Position numbers and translations under genes: made by a program | Part shown: piece after piece, positions 1-8,284 of the stretch | Position numbering within the stretch: the first letter of the stretch is position 1 | How the letters are laid out: each line of letters opens with the position of its first letter | Notes under the pieces: generated by a model | Database searches by the model: none | What the model saw: only the letters and a program-made list of their open reading frames with translations | What the model was told of the DNA's origin: nothing | Assembly: GCA_050945135.1 (NCBI GenBank) | Contig: JBMNSJ010000025.1 | Coordinates: 1 to 29,217 of the forward strand | Length of the DNA stretch: 29,217 bases | Source: WRIS01 sp050945135 | GTDB taxonomy: Bacteria; Actinomycetota; Coriobacteriia; Coriobacteriales; Eggerthellaceae | Direction: 5' to 3'

Positions 1-839
1 GAGAATTGCACAACCTCATCGAGACGGGAGTTCTCTGAAGGAATAACCTGCTCTGAGGCTTCATGCTTTTCTGCTCCCATAAATTGTGCAGTTGAAGACC
101 ATGATTTGAATCCTCCCTGCTCAATAGGGAAACTGATTGGTCCATCGAGATAAGTTCCGGGCACATGCACAATCAGCTGACTTGGATCTAGAGGGCTAAT
201 CGAAGGATCCGCCGTGGGATTAACCTTAATGCGCTCATCTGGCCAAGAGACCAACGAGATAAGATGATCGAACATCTCTCCAGAATTGGCAATATACTTC
301 CTGATTATCTCAGGATTACAGCGTCCTGCGTTTCTTTTGTTGAACTCAGAAAGCACTTCTCCTTCATCATAGGGTCCAAAGCCGCGGCCAATAAGCCACT
401 CAGAATTGAAGTGCCCGATGTCGTTTCCTTTTACTTTGAAAGTATCTTCAGGCATTGATTCGATTACATCGACTTTCGCACCGCCTTCGGCAGCAGCTAA
501 GGCCGCCTGAATTCCTGCTAGACCGCCTCCAATAACTACAACATCAGTTGAAATCGTTTCAGAAATCTCTGAGTCAGCTATAACTGGAGCTTCGCCCAAA
601 AAATTGCTTGCAGTCTGATAGCCCACAGGAATATCTCCTGAAGAACCCGTAGCAGAACTTCCCGAATCGCTGCTTGATTTTGATGCAGAAGGCTGACAGC
701 CTGCTAGGACTGATGACGTCATCGCAATGGCTCCAGTTACTCCTACTCCCTTCAAAAACGATCTTCGATCCATTCTTCTTTTTGGTTCTGCTTGATCCTG
801 ACCCTGGGTCCCCATGTGATTACCGTCCATTTCGTTCAT
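1..839 (-). CDS. Tat-exported FAD-dependent flavoprotein (fumarate-reductase-like), 3' end outside window
   Basis: The frame reads leftward from ATG at 837-839 and is still open at base 1, so only about 279 residues are visible. The start is fixed by a strong Shine-Dalgarno (AGGAGG, 843-850 on the minus strand). The N-terminus has a twin-arginine signal (RRSFLKG), a hydrophobic stretch and a lipobox-like LAGC, followed by a Ser/Gly-rich linker. A Rossmann FAD-binding motif (VVVIGGGLAGIQAALAAAEG) starts near residue 85. This layout is typical of the exported FAD-dependent reductases that are numerous in Eggerthellaceae and reduce varied organic acceptors. The substrate cannot be told because the catalytic C-terminal half is missing. 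It is divergent from the HxlR-type gene at 1136, a likely regulator (inference). Confidence 0.85.
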   Translation of the reverse strand, partial: MNEMDGNHMGTQGQDQAEPKRRMDRRSFLKGVGVTGAIAMTSSVLAGCQPSASKSSSDSGSSATGSSGDIPVGYQTASNFLGEAPVIADSEISETISTDVVVIGGGLAGIQAALAAAEGGAKVDVIESMPEDTFKVKGNDIGHFNSEWLIGRGFGPYDEGEVLSEFNKRNAGRCNPEIIRKYIANSGEMFDHLISLVSWPDERIKVNPTADPSISPLDPSQLIVHVPGTYLDGPISFPIEQGGFKSWSSTAQFMGAEKHEASEQVIPSENSRLDEVVQF

Positions 840-920
840 CACTCCTCCTTTGTTTGGATCACACTTGCTATAAAAGCTCTTCTTCCAGATGACCTCTCAT
901 AACAGCATAAAAGTGGCTTC

Positions 921-926
921 ATTATA
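921..926 (-). promoter_or_regulatory. possible -10 element for the flavoprotein gene
   Basis: A perfect TATAAT lies on the minus strand about 80 bases upstream of the flavoprotein start. The hexamer 17 bases further upstream is a poor -35 match, so activation by a regulator would be needed. The call rests on the -10 only. Confidence 0.3.
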
Positions 927-1008
927 GGTGTGGCAGAAATGCAATTACAGTACGCTCTTAAAGGTGCATTGGTTTCCTCAAGGATACTTTCCAGCTCAGA
1001 GGCATCAT

Positions 1009-1034
1009 GCTGCTCGAACCGAATAATGAGCAGC
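1009..1034. promoter_or_regulatory. inverted repeat in the flavoprotein/HxlR divergent region, candidate operator
   Basis: GCTGCTC (1009-1015) and GAGCAGC (1028-1034) form perfect 7-bp arms around a 12-base spacer. The site lies between two divergent genes, one of which encodes a winged-helix regulator, so it could be an operator. No U-tract follows it, which argues against a terminator. Nothing in the sequence proves binding. Confidence 0.3.
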
Positions 1035-1135
1035 TGAATTCTCTTGCTTAAAGTGGCGCTTTTCCCTAATTCGTTTATACTCGAGAGGATTAATTGCTAT
1101 CGAAGACTTAAAGCACCCTAAGACAGGAGACCAGA

Positions 1136-1504
1136 ATGCCCGTTGAAGAAATGGAACACGAAGAAGTCGGTCTGGCAAAAAAAGATCTTCCTCCCTGCCC
1201 TGTTGAAGTTACTATTCGGGTTCTTTGCAACAAGTGGCGCTTTCTGATTGTGAGAGATCTTCTCAATGGACCTATGCGCTTCAACGAGTTACAAAAATCA
1301 CTTGGTTCCATCACCCATAAGGTACTCACTGCCAATCTGAGAGAGCTTGAGCAAGATGAAGTAGTAGAACGAACAGTATTTGCTGAAGTTCCTCCTAAAA
1401 CACTTTATGGACTCACAGAAAAAGGGAGGCAGTTAGATCCCGTTCTTAAAGCGATGCACCTTTGGGGTGATTATTTCCGTGACTCACTTGAGGACGAGGG
1501 CTAG
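1136..1504 (+). CDS. HxlR-family winged-helix transcriptional regulator
   Basis: This 122-residue protein has the family signature: a CPVE motif near residue 21, KW(R/T)FLIVRDLL in helix 2, GPMRFNELQKSL leading into the recognition helix, then LRELEQDEVVER and LTEKGRQL in the wing and final helices. Length is normal for HxlR proteins, which act as small dimers and often respond to electrophiles or redox stress through a cysteine. The conserved Cys before PVE and a second Cys (VLCNKW) are both present. ATG 1136 is preceded by a CAGGAGA ribosome-binding site. It is divergent from the flavoprotein at 839, so it probably controls that gene or itself (inference from position). Confidence 0.9.
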   Translation: MPVEEMEHEEVGLAKKDLPPCPVEVTIRVLCNKWRFLIVRDLLNGPMRFNELQKSLGSITHKVLTANLRELEQDEVVERTVFAEVPPKTLYGLTEKGRQLDPVLKAMHLWGDYFRDSLEDEG

Positions 1505-1708
1505 TCTCTGTGCCCAAACAGAAGTAGCTTTCCTTTGCTGATTACCGCAATGTTTAAGCATGCTAAGAATTGTGCTACGTAATTTGTTCTCCACTAACAT
1601 CTGTAAAAACTGCGGCTATGGGGGTTTTCCCCTAACAAATCCGTCGATTACGGTAATATGGGACCGATTGTTGATGGATTCGGACGAGTTCTTACAAAGG
1701 AGAGGTAG

Positions 1709-2725
1709 TTGAAGTACCTTACTATCGTTGTTCCCTGCTTCAATTCCGAAGCGTATATGCAACGATGCCTCGACTCCCTGCTCGAAGGCGGAGATAAAGT
1801 AGAGATTCTCGTTGTCGACGATGGATCTTCGGACGGCACAGGCGAAATTGCCGATGAATATCAGCGTCGTTTCCCCCATATGATTACCAGTATTCGCCAA
1901 GAAAACCGCGGACATGGTGGCGCGGTAAACACAGGTCTTGAACATGCCAGTGGGCTCTTCTTTAAAGTAGTTGATTCCGACGACTGGATTCAAGCTGGGG
2001 CGCTAAAAGAAATACTTTCGAAAATTGAAGAATGGGAGTCTGCTGAAACATCAGTGGACATGATTGTTAGCAATTATACTTACAATCACCTGCATGAAGG
2101 CACCTGCCAAGAAATCGACTATCGCAATATCTTTACACCAGAGGTGCCGTGCAGTTGGGAAGAAAGCAAGCGTTTTGCCCCTTCGCAATACTTAGTTATG
2201 CATGCGCTTATCTTTCGAACGGCGGTTCTTCGAGACTCTGGAGTTGACCTACCTCGTCATACATTCTATGTCGACAACCTCTTTGCCTATCAACCTCTAC
2301 CTCGCGTAAACACCATTTGCTATCTTGATCACGATTTTTACCACTATTTTATTGGGCGAGATGATCAGTCTGTAAACGAGAAGGTGTTGTGCGAACGAAT
2401 TGACCAGCATATTCGAGTAACAAAATCGGTCATTGATTGTGTCGATCTTCGAAGTGTCGCCTCTGAGCGCCTTCGTTCATACATGCTGCGAAATGTTTCA
2501 ATTATGATGTCTATTTCTTCAATACATCTTTTGCTGATAAACTCACAAGATGCCATTGCGAAACGTGATGACCTTTGGGAATACGCAAAAAAACGTATGC
2601 CCCATGCTTATAAACGACTTCGATTCACCCATTTAAGTGGGTTTACCTATCTGCCAACCCGTTTTGGCAGATGGCTCACAATCACAGGCTACCGAGCTGC
2701 GAAAAGGATGTACCGATTTCAATGA
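1709..2725 (+). CDS. GT2 family glycosyltransferase
   Basis: The 338-residue protein has a GT-A fold N-terminus: VVPCFNSEAYMQRCLDSLL (residues 8-26), VVDDGSSDGTGEIADEY (35-51, nucleotide binding), ENRGHGGAVNTGLEHASG (65-82), and the metal-binding DSDD at 89-92. It probably moves a sugar from a nucleotide donor to a lipid or surface glycan on the cytoplasmic side of the membrane. The start is a TTG at 1709 with an AAAGGAGAGG site just upstream; no better start lies in frame. Its TGA overlaps the ATG of the next gene (ATGA), so the three genes 1709-4328 are translationally coupled. Acceptor and sugar cannot be told from sequence. Confidence 0.88.
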   Translation: MKYLTIVVPCFNSEAYMQRCLDSLLEGGDKVEILVVDDGSSDGTGEIADEYQRRFPHMITSIRQENRGHGGAVNTGLEHASGLFFKVVDSDDWIQAGALKEILSKIEEWESAETSVDMIVSNYTYNHLHEGTCQEIDYRNIFTPEVPCSWEESKRFAPSQYLVMHALIFRTAVLRDSGVDLPRHTFYVDNLFAYQPLPRVNTICYLDHDFYHYFIGRDDQSVNEKVLCERIDQHIRVTKSVIDCVDLRSVASERLRSYMLRNVSIMMSISSIHLLLINSQDAIAKRDDLWEYAKKRMPHAYKRLRFTHLSGFTYLPTRFGRWLTITGYRAAKRMYRFQ

Positions 2726-3297
2726 CAACACAAATTGCCGACCAGGAAAAAACAGAATGGGTCTACCTTGCACTCGTGTCGACACCGGGAATTTTTGCCA
2801 ATGCTATTCGAAAAGCACTTAACCACGATTATGTGCATGTAACCCTCTCGCTTGACGCTGACTTTAAACATGCTTTTAGCTTTGGACGTCGCGATCCTTC
2901 AGTACCTATTTTTGCTGGCTTTACCCGAGAAAACGCTTCTGAGATTCTTGGACAATATCCCGGAGCGCGCTATCGCATCGTAAGCATCCCTTGCACAAAA
3001 GCACAAAAGAATCTGTTGCAGCGCGATTTTAGACGTTATTACAAAAATCGCTTTCATTATCACTACAACATACTTGGTCTGCCCTTTATCGTTATGAATA
3101 AGCCTTTTTATCTTAAGAATCGCTATACCTGCTCCTCATTCTTAGCTATGCTGCTCGACCGTCGAGGCATCATGAGTTTCGACAAGCATTTTTCGCTTGT
3201 CACGCCGCGCGATTTTTACGAAGGACTACAAAAAACTGTTGTATTCGAGGGGTATCTCCACGAATACCCTCTCCTAAAAGCAAGCAGTTTATCCTGA
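2722..3297 (+). CDS. YiiX/permuted papain-like (NlpC/P60-related) putative hydrolase
   Basis: The 191-residue product is not a close match to anything I can name. It shows the two landmarks of circularly permuted papain-fold (YaeF/YiiX-like) enzymes: a His early in a beta-strand (VHVTLSLD, His39) and a Cys at a helix start late in the chain (YTCSSFLAMLL, Cys137). Enzymes of this fold cleave amide or ester bonds in cell-wall peptides or lipids. No signal peptide is visible, so it may act in the cytoplasm or at the membrane. The start was set at ATG 2722, which overlaps the glycosyltransferase stop; a longer frame from 2671 lies within the upstream gene. The stop overlaps the next ATG (TGATG). 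The function is inference from motif spacing. Confidence 0.7.
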   Translation: MTTQIADQEKTEWVYLALVSTPGIFANAIRKALNHDYVHVTLSLDADFKHAFSFGRRDPSVPIFAGFTRENASEILGQYPGARYRIVSIPCTKAQKNLLQRDFRRYYKNRFHYHYNILGLPFIVMNKPFYLKNRYTCSSFLAMLLDRRGIMSFDKHFSLVTPRDFYEGLQKTVVFEGYLHEYPLLKASSLS

Positions 3298-4328
3298 TGA
3301 AGCGCAGCTATGTGCTCAGCGCGCTGTTTATTCTCGTTGTCGCTGTCATCACTGTTGTTATTGTCGTATCAAACAACGATGTCGAATCGATTCTTGCTGC
3401 AATCACCTCGATGGACCCTCTTTGGCTAGGTCTTGGCGCTCTCGCGGCTCTTCTTTTTGTTGCGCTTGAAGGCTGTATAATTGTGCTTCTTCTGCGCTCG
3501 ATTGGGGAAAAAGCGCGCGTTCGTCAGGGAATACGCTGGTCATATGTTGGCTTCTTCTTCTCTGCAATAACTCCTTCAGCAACAGGCGGGCAGCCTGCCC
3601 AACTGTTCTATATGCATCGAGATGGCTTTGGAATTACAAAAAGCACTCCTGTGCTCATGATAACGGCGGTTCTTTATAAGATTGTTGCTGTTGTTATCGG
3701 TGTTGCCCTCCCCGTTTTTTGGAATGAGGGTCTCGTCGAACACTTCGGCTCCTACCTTTGGATTTATTACGTTGGGCTTTTCCTCAATACGGCTCTAGTT
3801 GTCATCCTCGTTTTCGTTATGGTCACCCCCACCCTTGCCAAGAAAGTCGTGCTCGCGATTGAGCGAGGGCTTGTACGAATCCGTATTCTCAAACACTCAG
3901 TCGAACGCATCCCAAAGCTTGTTGATGCTGTCGAGGAATATGGATCGGTTATCAAAAACTTCAGGAAACAAAAATTTCGTTTGTTCGTCGCGCTTGGAAT
4001 CACTTTCGTGCAGCGTATATGTTTGTTTGTTCTTACCTGGTTCGTTTATTGCGGCATGGGGCTCAGCGCCGAAAGCGCATTGGTAGTGTCCTCTTTACAG
4101 GCAGCGGTCTACATCGCCGTCGACATGCTCCCACTCCCCGGATCTGCCGGCGTGACCGAATTGGTGTATGCGGCAGCATTTAGTAGCATTTTCATCGGGG
4201 GAACGCTTGGTGCATCGCTTCTCATTTCCCGCGGCTTGAGCTTTTATCTTCCTCTTCTTGTTAGCGCACTCGTTTTTGTCTACAGCCAAATCCGTTATGG
4301 GAAAAGGAACAACGCCGAACTCCAGTAA
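3297..4328 (+). CDS. flippase-like / LPG-synthase TM-domain integral membrane protein (UPF0104 type)
   Basis: 343 residues with about eight hydrophobic segments spread over the whole length, beginning with an N-terminal helix (YVLSALFILVVAVITVVIVV). The family mark is the PSATGGQPAQ loop near residue 95, followed by a second helical block and a C-terminal GSAGVTELVYAAAF motif (about residues 280-293). These are characteristic of the lysylphosphatidylglycerol-synthase/AglD transmembrane family, thought to flip or modify lipid-linked molecules. It is the last gene of the coupled GT2 - hydrolase - flippase trio, suggesting a lipid-linked glycan is made, moved and trimmed. The enzymatic domain found in MprF is absent. 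Confidence 0.88.
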   Translation: MKRSYVLSALFILVVAVITVVIVVSNNDVESILAAITSMDPLWLGLGALAALLFVALEGCIIVLLLRSIGEKARVRQGIRWSYVGFFFSAITPSATGGQPAQLFYMHRDGFGITKSTPVLMITAVLYKIVAVVIGVALPVFWNEGLVEHFGSYLWIYYVGLFLNTALVVILVFVMVTPTLAKKVVLAIERGLVRIRILKHSVERIPKLVDAVEEYGSVIKNFRKQKFRLFVALGITFVQRICLFVLTWFVYCGMGLSAESALVVSSLQAAVYIAVDMLPLPGSAGVTELVYAAAFSSIFIGGTLGASLLISRGLSFYLPLLVSALVFVYSQIRYGKRNNAELQ

Positions 4329-4361
4329 GACCAAGAAGCGTCGTGGCGTCCTCGTGTACAT

Positions 4362-5186
4362 TTACAAGCTTTGACACTGTGGGCAAAAGTACACATTACC
4401 TCCCATGTACGCCTTTTTCACAATAAGGTTTCCGCATCTTTTGCAAGGCTCATCCTTTGTTTTATTTGACAGAATCGTTGTATAGCCGCCCGGATTTCCG
4501 TATAGACCCTTTTCAACGTCACGTCCCCCCTGTTCAACCATTTGAGCAAGGGTGTTCTTGACGCTTTCGAACAGTGCCTCGATGTCTTGCTCGTCCAAAT
4601 CCTTGAGCTTCTTTTGAGGATGGATGCGCGCGTTGTACAAAATGTCTTGCAATACGCCATTACCTAAGCCAGGAATACGTTGTTCTGTGGCAAGAAATGC
4701 TTTTGCGCTCAATTTCGGGTCACATGATTCAAAAAGTTGCTGAAAATAGGCTCGGTCAAAAGCATCAGTGGTTGGCATGATTGAATCGCGTGATTGTAGG
4801 TAATATTTGTTGTCGGTGAGTCCTTGAGGATAAATCATCATCCCCCCATACATCCGAACGGTACACACAAGCCTGCTTCCCTCATCAAACCCGATGAGCA
4901 GTTGGTGTTTTTTGGGCTCTGCTTCTTCTGGCGTAAGATAGCGCGGTGTAGTTCCGTCGTTAAACACAAGATGCATGTCCTCAAAAACCAGCTCGGTCTG
5001 ACCACCAAGTGCATGAACTGCGGTAAGTTTTTTACCAACAAGAAGTAAGGGATATTCTTCGGGCTCAGGGTTATACCACCCAAAGCCATGGCGTGTTTTT
5101 GCCGCAAGAACGCTTTCAACTCGCTTTCCTAAAAAGCTTTCGCGAATCTGCTTTGTAAGCGTAATACACTCTGGAATCTCGATCAT
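4362..5186 (-). CDS. Fpg/Nei-family DNA glycosylase without the N-terminal proline
   Basis: A 274-residue protein with the Fpg/endonuclease VIII layout: an N-terminal MIEIPEC block, a central helix-two-turn-helix region (QRIPGLGNGVLQDILYNARIHP), and a C-terminal zinc finger with Cys 248, 251, 268 and 271. Classical enzymes start M-P-E-L-P-E and use Pro as the Schiff-base nucleophile. Here residue 2 is Ile while the following Glu and the PE pair are kept. The start ATG (5184-5186) has an AAGGAGAG site, so the N-terminus is not misplaced. It could be a variant glycosylase with reduced or changed activity, or a lesion-binding protein. It is convergent with the flippase gene, 33 bases between stops. 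Confidence 0.85.
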   Translation of the reverse strand: MIEIPECITLTKQIRESFLGKRVESVLAAKTRHGFGWYNPEPEEYPLLLVGKKLTAVHALGGQTELVFEDMHLVFNDGTTPRYLTPEEAEPKKHQLLIGFDEGSRLVCTVRMYGGMMIYPQGLTDNKYYLQSRDSIMPTTDAFDRAYFQQLFESCDPKLSAKAFLATEQRIPGLGNGVLQDILYNARIHPQKKLKDLDEQDIEALFESVKNTLAQMVEQGGRDVEKGLYGNPGGYTTILSNKTKDEPCKRCGNLIVKKAYMGGNVYFCPQCQSL

Positions 5187-5323
5187 GCTTCTCTCCTTAA
5201 AGGCCTGCCCTTAATGCAGTAAAGAATAGCGGCACAACAGGTAACGGCCTCTATAATAAACGATATTTTGTAAGGGCAAAACTTTGAAACAATACTTCTC
5301 GCCTCATTCCGAATCATAGAGCC

Positions 5324-5352
5324 TTTACCCTGGGCATAAATCATCGTATAAT
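5324..5352 (+). promoter_or_regulatory. sigma70-type promoter for the first GGDEF gene
   Basis: TTTACC (5324-5329) and TATAAT (5347-5352) are separated by 17 bases. A second TATAAT lies at 5378-5383 without a good -35. Either would place transcription start upstream of the GTG at 5434. Confidence 0.5.
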
Positions 5353-5433
5353 GCCTGGGCTTGGAATGATTTCCGCATATAATACTTTCATGTGCGAAAA
5401 ACGGGGCGATTCAAGGGGTGGGGTGCGGACAAA

Positions 5434-6870
5434 GTGCAATCGGTAAAAAAATCTCTCAAATTCAAATTTACGTTCTTCGTAACTCTCATGAGTTTATTAA
5501 TAGGTTTTCTCATCATATTTTTTGGTTATCAAATATATGAGCGACAAAATATCGAGCAATATTCCGAACGAGGTGCTGCTCTCGTTAATGGAGCAGGTGA
5601 AGTGGTCAATTGGGATAAGATACCTCACTACGCTAACACGCTCGAAGAGGATGCAGAATATGCAAAAACCCTCGAAGAAATGCGCACAATAGCTCATAGT
5701 GGCGGCGTTGAATACCTCTACGTGCTCTACCCCGTAGATGAACACGGTGCAATTTTTATCTACGATACTGACGAAAGCGAAGACCGCTGCGAACTTGGCT
5801 ATTACACCGACTGGGAAACCGAATTCGGCGATATGACTGATGAGCTTTTGAATGGCGAAGAAATAGAGCCCTTTATTGAAGAGACCGATTGGGGCTGGAT
5901 TCTTAGTATTTATGTCCCTTTCACCGACAGTGAGGGCAACTTTGCTGGCTATCTTGGCGTTGACTACCCTGCAGAAACCCTACTCGCCGAGCAGAATAAA
6001 TACATCTTACAGCTCTCGATTGTTGCCATCATTGTCACGGTTATTATCACTCTGATTTTCCTTTTCATTCTTGATCGGCTTGTTTTGCGTCCCATCAATG
6101 AGATTGTTTCTGCAGCTGAAAACTATTCGATCGACAACGTCCAAGGAAAAACTGTTACTTCGGATAGCTTTTCTCAGCTCAATATTGCCACGCGCGATGA
6201 GCTTGAAACGCTTGACCGCTCGTTGAAATATATGGACAGCACGATTAAGGAATATATCGATAACCTCGAACATGCCGAGAAGCGAGCCGAAACCGATTCG
6301 ATGACTGGTCTTTTGAACAGGGTATCTTACGAAGACTATGGGTCTCTCACGCTCAACCGAACGCAAGGCATAGCGCACGCCTTCCTCATGATTGACCTTG
6401 ACGAATTCAAAACAGTCAATGACACCTATGGGCACGCCACGGGCGATGCAGTGATTGAAGCCTGCGTAAAAACCATTCAAACGATGTTCCGCTCGACAGA
6501 TCTAGTTGCACGTCTCGGCGGCGATGAGTTTGCTGTTTTCTGCAACGGCCCCATCACCTTCGAAAACGCCGAGAAGCGAGCAATACAACTTTGTGAAAAT
6601 ATCCGCCAGGTACGCGTAGAAGATAAAATTTCTTTCAGTGTGAGTGTTGGCGTGCTTTATTTTAATACTGCCGAAGTCACTTCATATCAAAGTCTTTATA
6701 TGCAAGCAGACGAGGCACTCTATGAGGCTAAAGAAAATGGTCGCGATGGCTATGTAATTAAGAGCTATGTGCCAATCGTGACAAGCACCGATGCTGCAGA
6801 GGAAGCCGAAAAGGAAGCGGAGCCCTCAAACGAGAGCCCCGCAGCAAATAACGATTCGGATAAAGCTTAG
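5434..6870 (+). CDS. membrane diguanylate cyclase with extracellular Cache-like sensor
   Basis: The 478-residue product has a first TM helix (about residues 12-34), an extracellular sensor of about 155 residues, a second TM helix (193-215), a HAMP-like linker, a coiled segment, and a GGDEF domain. The active-site GGDEF is at 362-366, with an inhibitory RSTD site five residues before it, so it should make cyclic di-GMP and be product-inhibited. The C-terminal tail is acidic. I chose GTG 5434, not GTG 5392. It has a G-rich site at a sensible distance, and with this start the GGDEF motif falls at exactly the same residue number as in the paralogue at 8618. The sensor ligand is unknown. Its stop overlaps the convergent rubredoxin gene by four bases. 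Confidence 0.9.
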   Translation: MQSVKKSLKFKFTFFVTLMSLLIGFLIIFFGYQIYERQNIEQYSERGAALVNGAGEVVNWDKIPHYANTLEEDAEYAKTLEEMRTIAHSGGVEYLYVLYPVDEHGAIFIYDTDESEDRCELGYYTDWETEFGDMTDELLNGEEIEPFIEETDWGWILSIYVPFTDSEGNFAGYLGVDYPAETLLAEQNKYILQLSIVAIIVTVIITLIFLFILDRLVLRPINEIVSAAENYSIDNVQGKTVTSDSFSQLNIATRDELETLDRSLKYMDSTIKEYIDNLEHAEKRAETDSMTGLLNRVSYEDYGSLTLNRTQGIAHAFLMIDLDEFKTVNDTYGHATGDAVIEACVKTIQTMFRSTDLVARLGGDEFAVFCNGPITFENAEKRAIQLCENIRQVRVEDKISFSVSVGVLYFNTAEVTSYQSLYMQADEALYEAKENGRDGYVIKSYVPIVTSTDAAEEAEKEAEPSNESPAANNDSDKA

Positions 6871-7529
6871 TCTTCGACTAATTCGAAGGATTCTTTCCCT
6901 GCTCCGCAAACGGGGCATTCGAAATCGTCTGGCAGCTCATCTGCATACTCAGTATGCCCGCAGATGGTACAGCGCCATGCCTTTTGGGTGCTTTCGTTTG
7001 ACATAGTAATCACTTCCTCTTCCTCAATGATATAGCTAGAGGCTTTAGGGGGTGTTTTTCCTCCCTTAACCTCATGATAATAAGAATAAGTCATGGGGTT
7101 TGTGCTGCCGTAAACCTCGGCCTCGGTAACAGTTCCAACAAAGAGCATGTGCGTGCCAACATCTAAAGTGTTAGTGACATCCACCGAAAAACGAGCCACC
7201 GCATGCTCGGCGATATAGGGCATACCCGCTTCGTCGACCTCGGTTGTATAGCCTTCGAACTTATCCATTTCGCTACTGCTATGAAAGCCAAAGGTGCCGA
7301 TAAACTCCATTGTGGTTTCTTCGGCAAGTACGATAGCGGTATACTTCCCCGCCTTTTTTATAGCTGAACAGGTGTAGTTTTCCTTGTTAACCGCAACACT
7401 CACTTGATAGGGCTGCGAAGTAAGCTGCTCAAACGTATTAACAGTGCAACCAGAAGTTTTCCCGTCAACCTTTGTCGCAATGACGTAGAGTCCGTAACTT
7501 AGCGTGCGAAATGCTTTTGAATCCAACAT
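6867..7529 (-). CDS. high-molecular-weight rubredoxin: flavin reductase fused to rubredoxin
   Basis: 220 residues. Residues 1-160 form an FMN-binding split-barrel flavin reductase domain (opening MLDSKAFRTLSYGLYVIATK, then SVAVNKENYTCSAI). After an acidic linker comes a rubredoxin domain with CTIC (187-190) and CPVC (205-208). The same fusion is known in anaerobes as Hrb, which passes electrons from NAD(P)H to flavodiiron proteins that remove O2 or nitric oxide. A role in oxidative or nitrosative defence is therefore likely; no flavodiiron gene is seen nearby. The ATG at 7527-7529 has a purine-rich GAGGGGG site. A 7-bp palindrome sits upstream (7557-7573). Confidence 0.9.
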   Translation of the reverse strand: MLDSKAFRTLSYGLYVIATKVDGKTSGCTVNTFEQLTSQPYQVSVAVNKENYTCSAIKKAGKYTAIVLAEETTMEFIGTFGFHSSSEMDKFEGYTTEVDEAGMPYIAEHAVARFSVDVTNTLDVGTHMLFVGTVTEAEVYGSTNPMTYSYYHEVKGGKTPPKASSYIIEEEEVITMSNESTQKAWRCTICGHTEYADELPDDFECPVCGAGKESFELVED

Positions 7530-7556
7530 GCTGAATCCCCCTCTTCACATGAGTTG

Positions 7557-7573
7557 CTCGGAACGTTTCCGAG
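7557..7573. promoter_or_regulatory. palindrome upstream of the rubredoxin gene, candidate operator
   Basis: CTCGGAA (7557-7563), a 3-base spacer, and TTCCGAG (7567-7573) form a perfect dyad about 30 bases before the start of the flavin reductase-rubredoxin gene. AT-rich -10-like sequence (TATTAT, TATAT) lies just upstream on the minus strand, so the dyad would fall in the early leader. It could be a repressor site or an mRNA hairpin. Confidence 0.4.
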
Positions 7574-7690
7574 TCCTCATATACATAATAGGGTCAGTAT
7601 TGCACAAAAGAACTTTCGGGAGATTCGGTCTCGTTTTTGTTTACCAAAATGAATACTTAAAAACAAACCGACCTTATTCGAATTGGCTAA

Positions 7691-7969
7691 CTACATTACC
7701 GAGGAGTATCGCTCTGGATCCCGCTCAAAGCATCTGGCCACATAAGAGCAAACGGGTACAATTTTCAGATTCTGCTGCTCGGCATACTCAACCAGAGCGT
7801 TTACAAGAACTAGTGCATAGCCCTTGCCCTCAAAAGAAGGAAAGACTTTTGTATGGGTAGCTCGTAGCTCTCCGCCGCTACCAATTCGATACATAATATG
7901 ACCCACCTCGTGGCCTTGCTCGTCAAAAAGGTAGAGGGTACAAGCATCTTTATCATGGGTAATTGTCAT
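7691..7969 (-). CDS. small GNAT-type N-acetyltransferase (YjdJ/COG2388-like)
   Basis: A 92-residue protein that matches the short GNAT subfamily: a beta-hairpin (LYLFDEQGHEVGHIMYRIG), then THTKVFPSFEGKGYALVLVNALVEYAEQQ holding the acetyl-CoA pyrophosphate loop (here EGKGYA), and a terminal CSYVARCF-ERDPERY segment. Full-length GNATs are about 150 residues; this subfamily is normally 90-100, so it is not truncated. Substrate is unknown. It reads in the same direction as the rubredoxin gene and lies 161 bases upstream of it, so shared transcription is possible but not shown. Confidence 0.85.
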   Translation of the reverse strand: MTITHDKDACTLYLFDEQGHEVGHIMYRIGSGGELRATHTKVFPSFEGKGYALVLVNALVEYAEQQNLKIVPVCSYVARCFERDPERYSSVM

Positions 7970-8067
7970 AGTTTTCCTTAATATTGACAGGCTGCAAGGA
8001 GCCTCTTATACGTAAGGGATTAAAACGAGAATGAAACCGGCAGAGCCACATGCAAGCAAGCGTGCAC

Positions 8068-8178
8068 CTATGACTTATTGCCGCCTTTCCATACCATAGC
8101 AAAAATGAAGGCAGCAATGCCCATGATTAAGCCGGTGATGATGGTTCCATCAAGCTGAAGTGTCGATAAAATATCCAT
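8068..8178 (-). CDS. 36-residue putative membrane peptide, possibly leaderless
   Basis: The frame from ATG 8176-8178 encodes 36 residues: a short polar start (MDILSTLQLDGT), one hydrophobic helix (IITGLIMGIAAFIFAMVW), and a basic tail (KGGNKS). That is the shape of a single-pass small membrane protein. No Shine-Dalgarno is present. An extended -10 sequence (TGCTATCAT) ends six bases before the ATG, which fits a leaderless mRNA, a start mode common in Actinomycetota. No homologue is recognised. The alternative is a chance frame; the clean TM segment and the promoter spacing are the only support. Confidence 0.45.
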   Translation of the reverse strand: MDILSTLQLDGTIITGLIMGIAAFIFAMVWKGGNKS

Positions 8179-8284
8179 GCGGGGATGATAGCACATGCTT
8201 TGCTAGCAAGTTTCACCGAAGATACGATTTCAATACTCTTTCCAGCTAAACTTCATCGAGGGTGCTGGATTGTGTGCCTAAGCC

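Noticed and set aside
5392..5433. GTG 5392 as start of the first cyclase
   Set aside because: No ribosome-binding site, and it overlaps the promoter zone; GTG 5434 gives exact collinearity with the paralogue.
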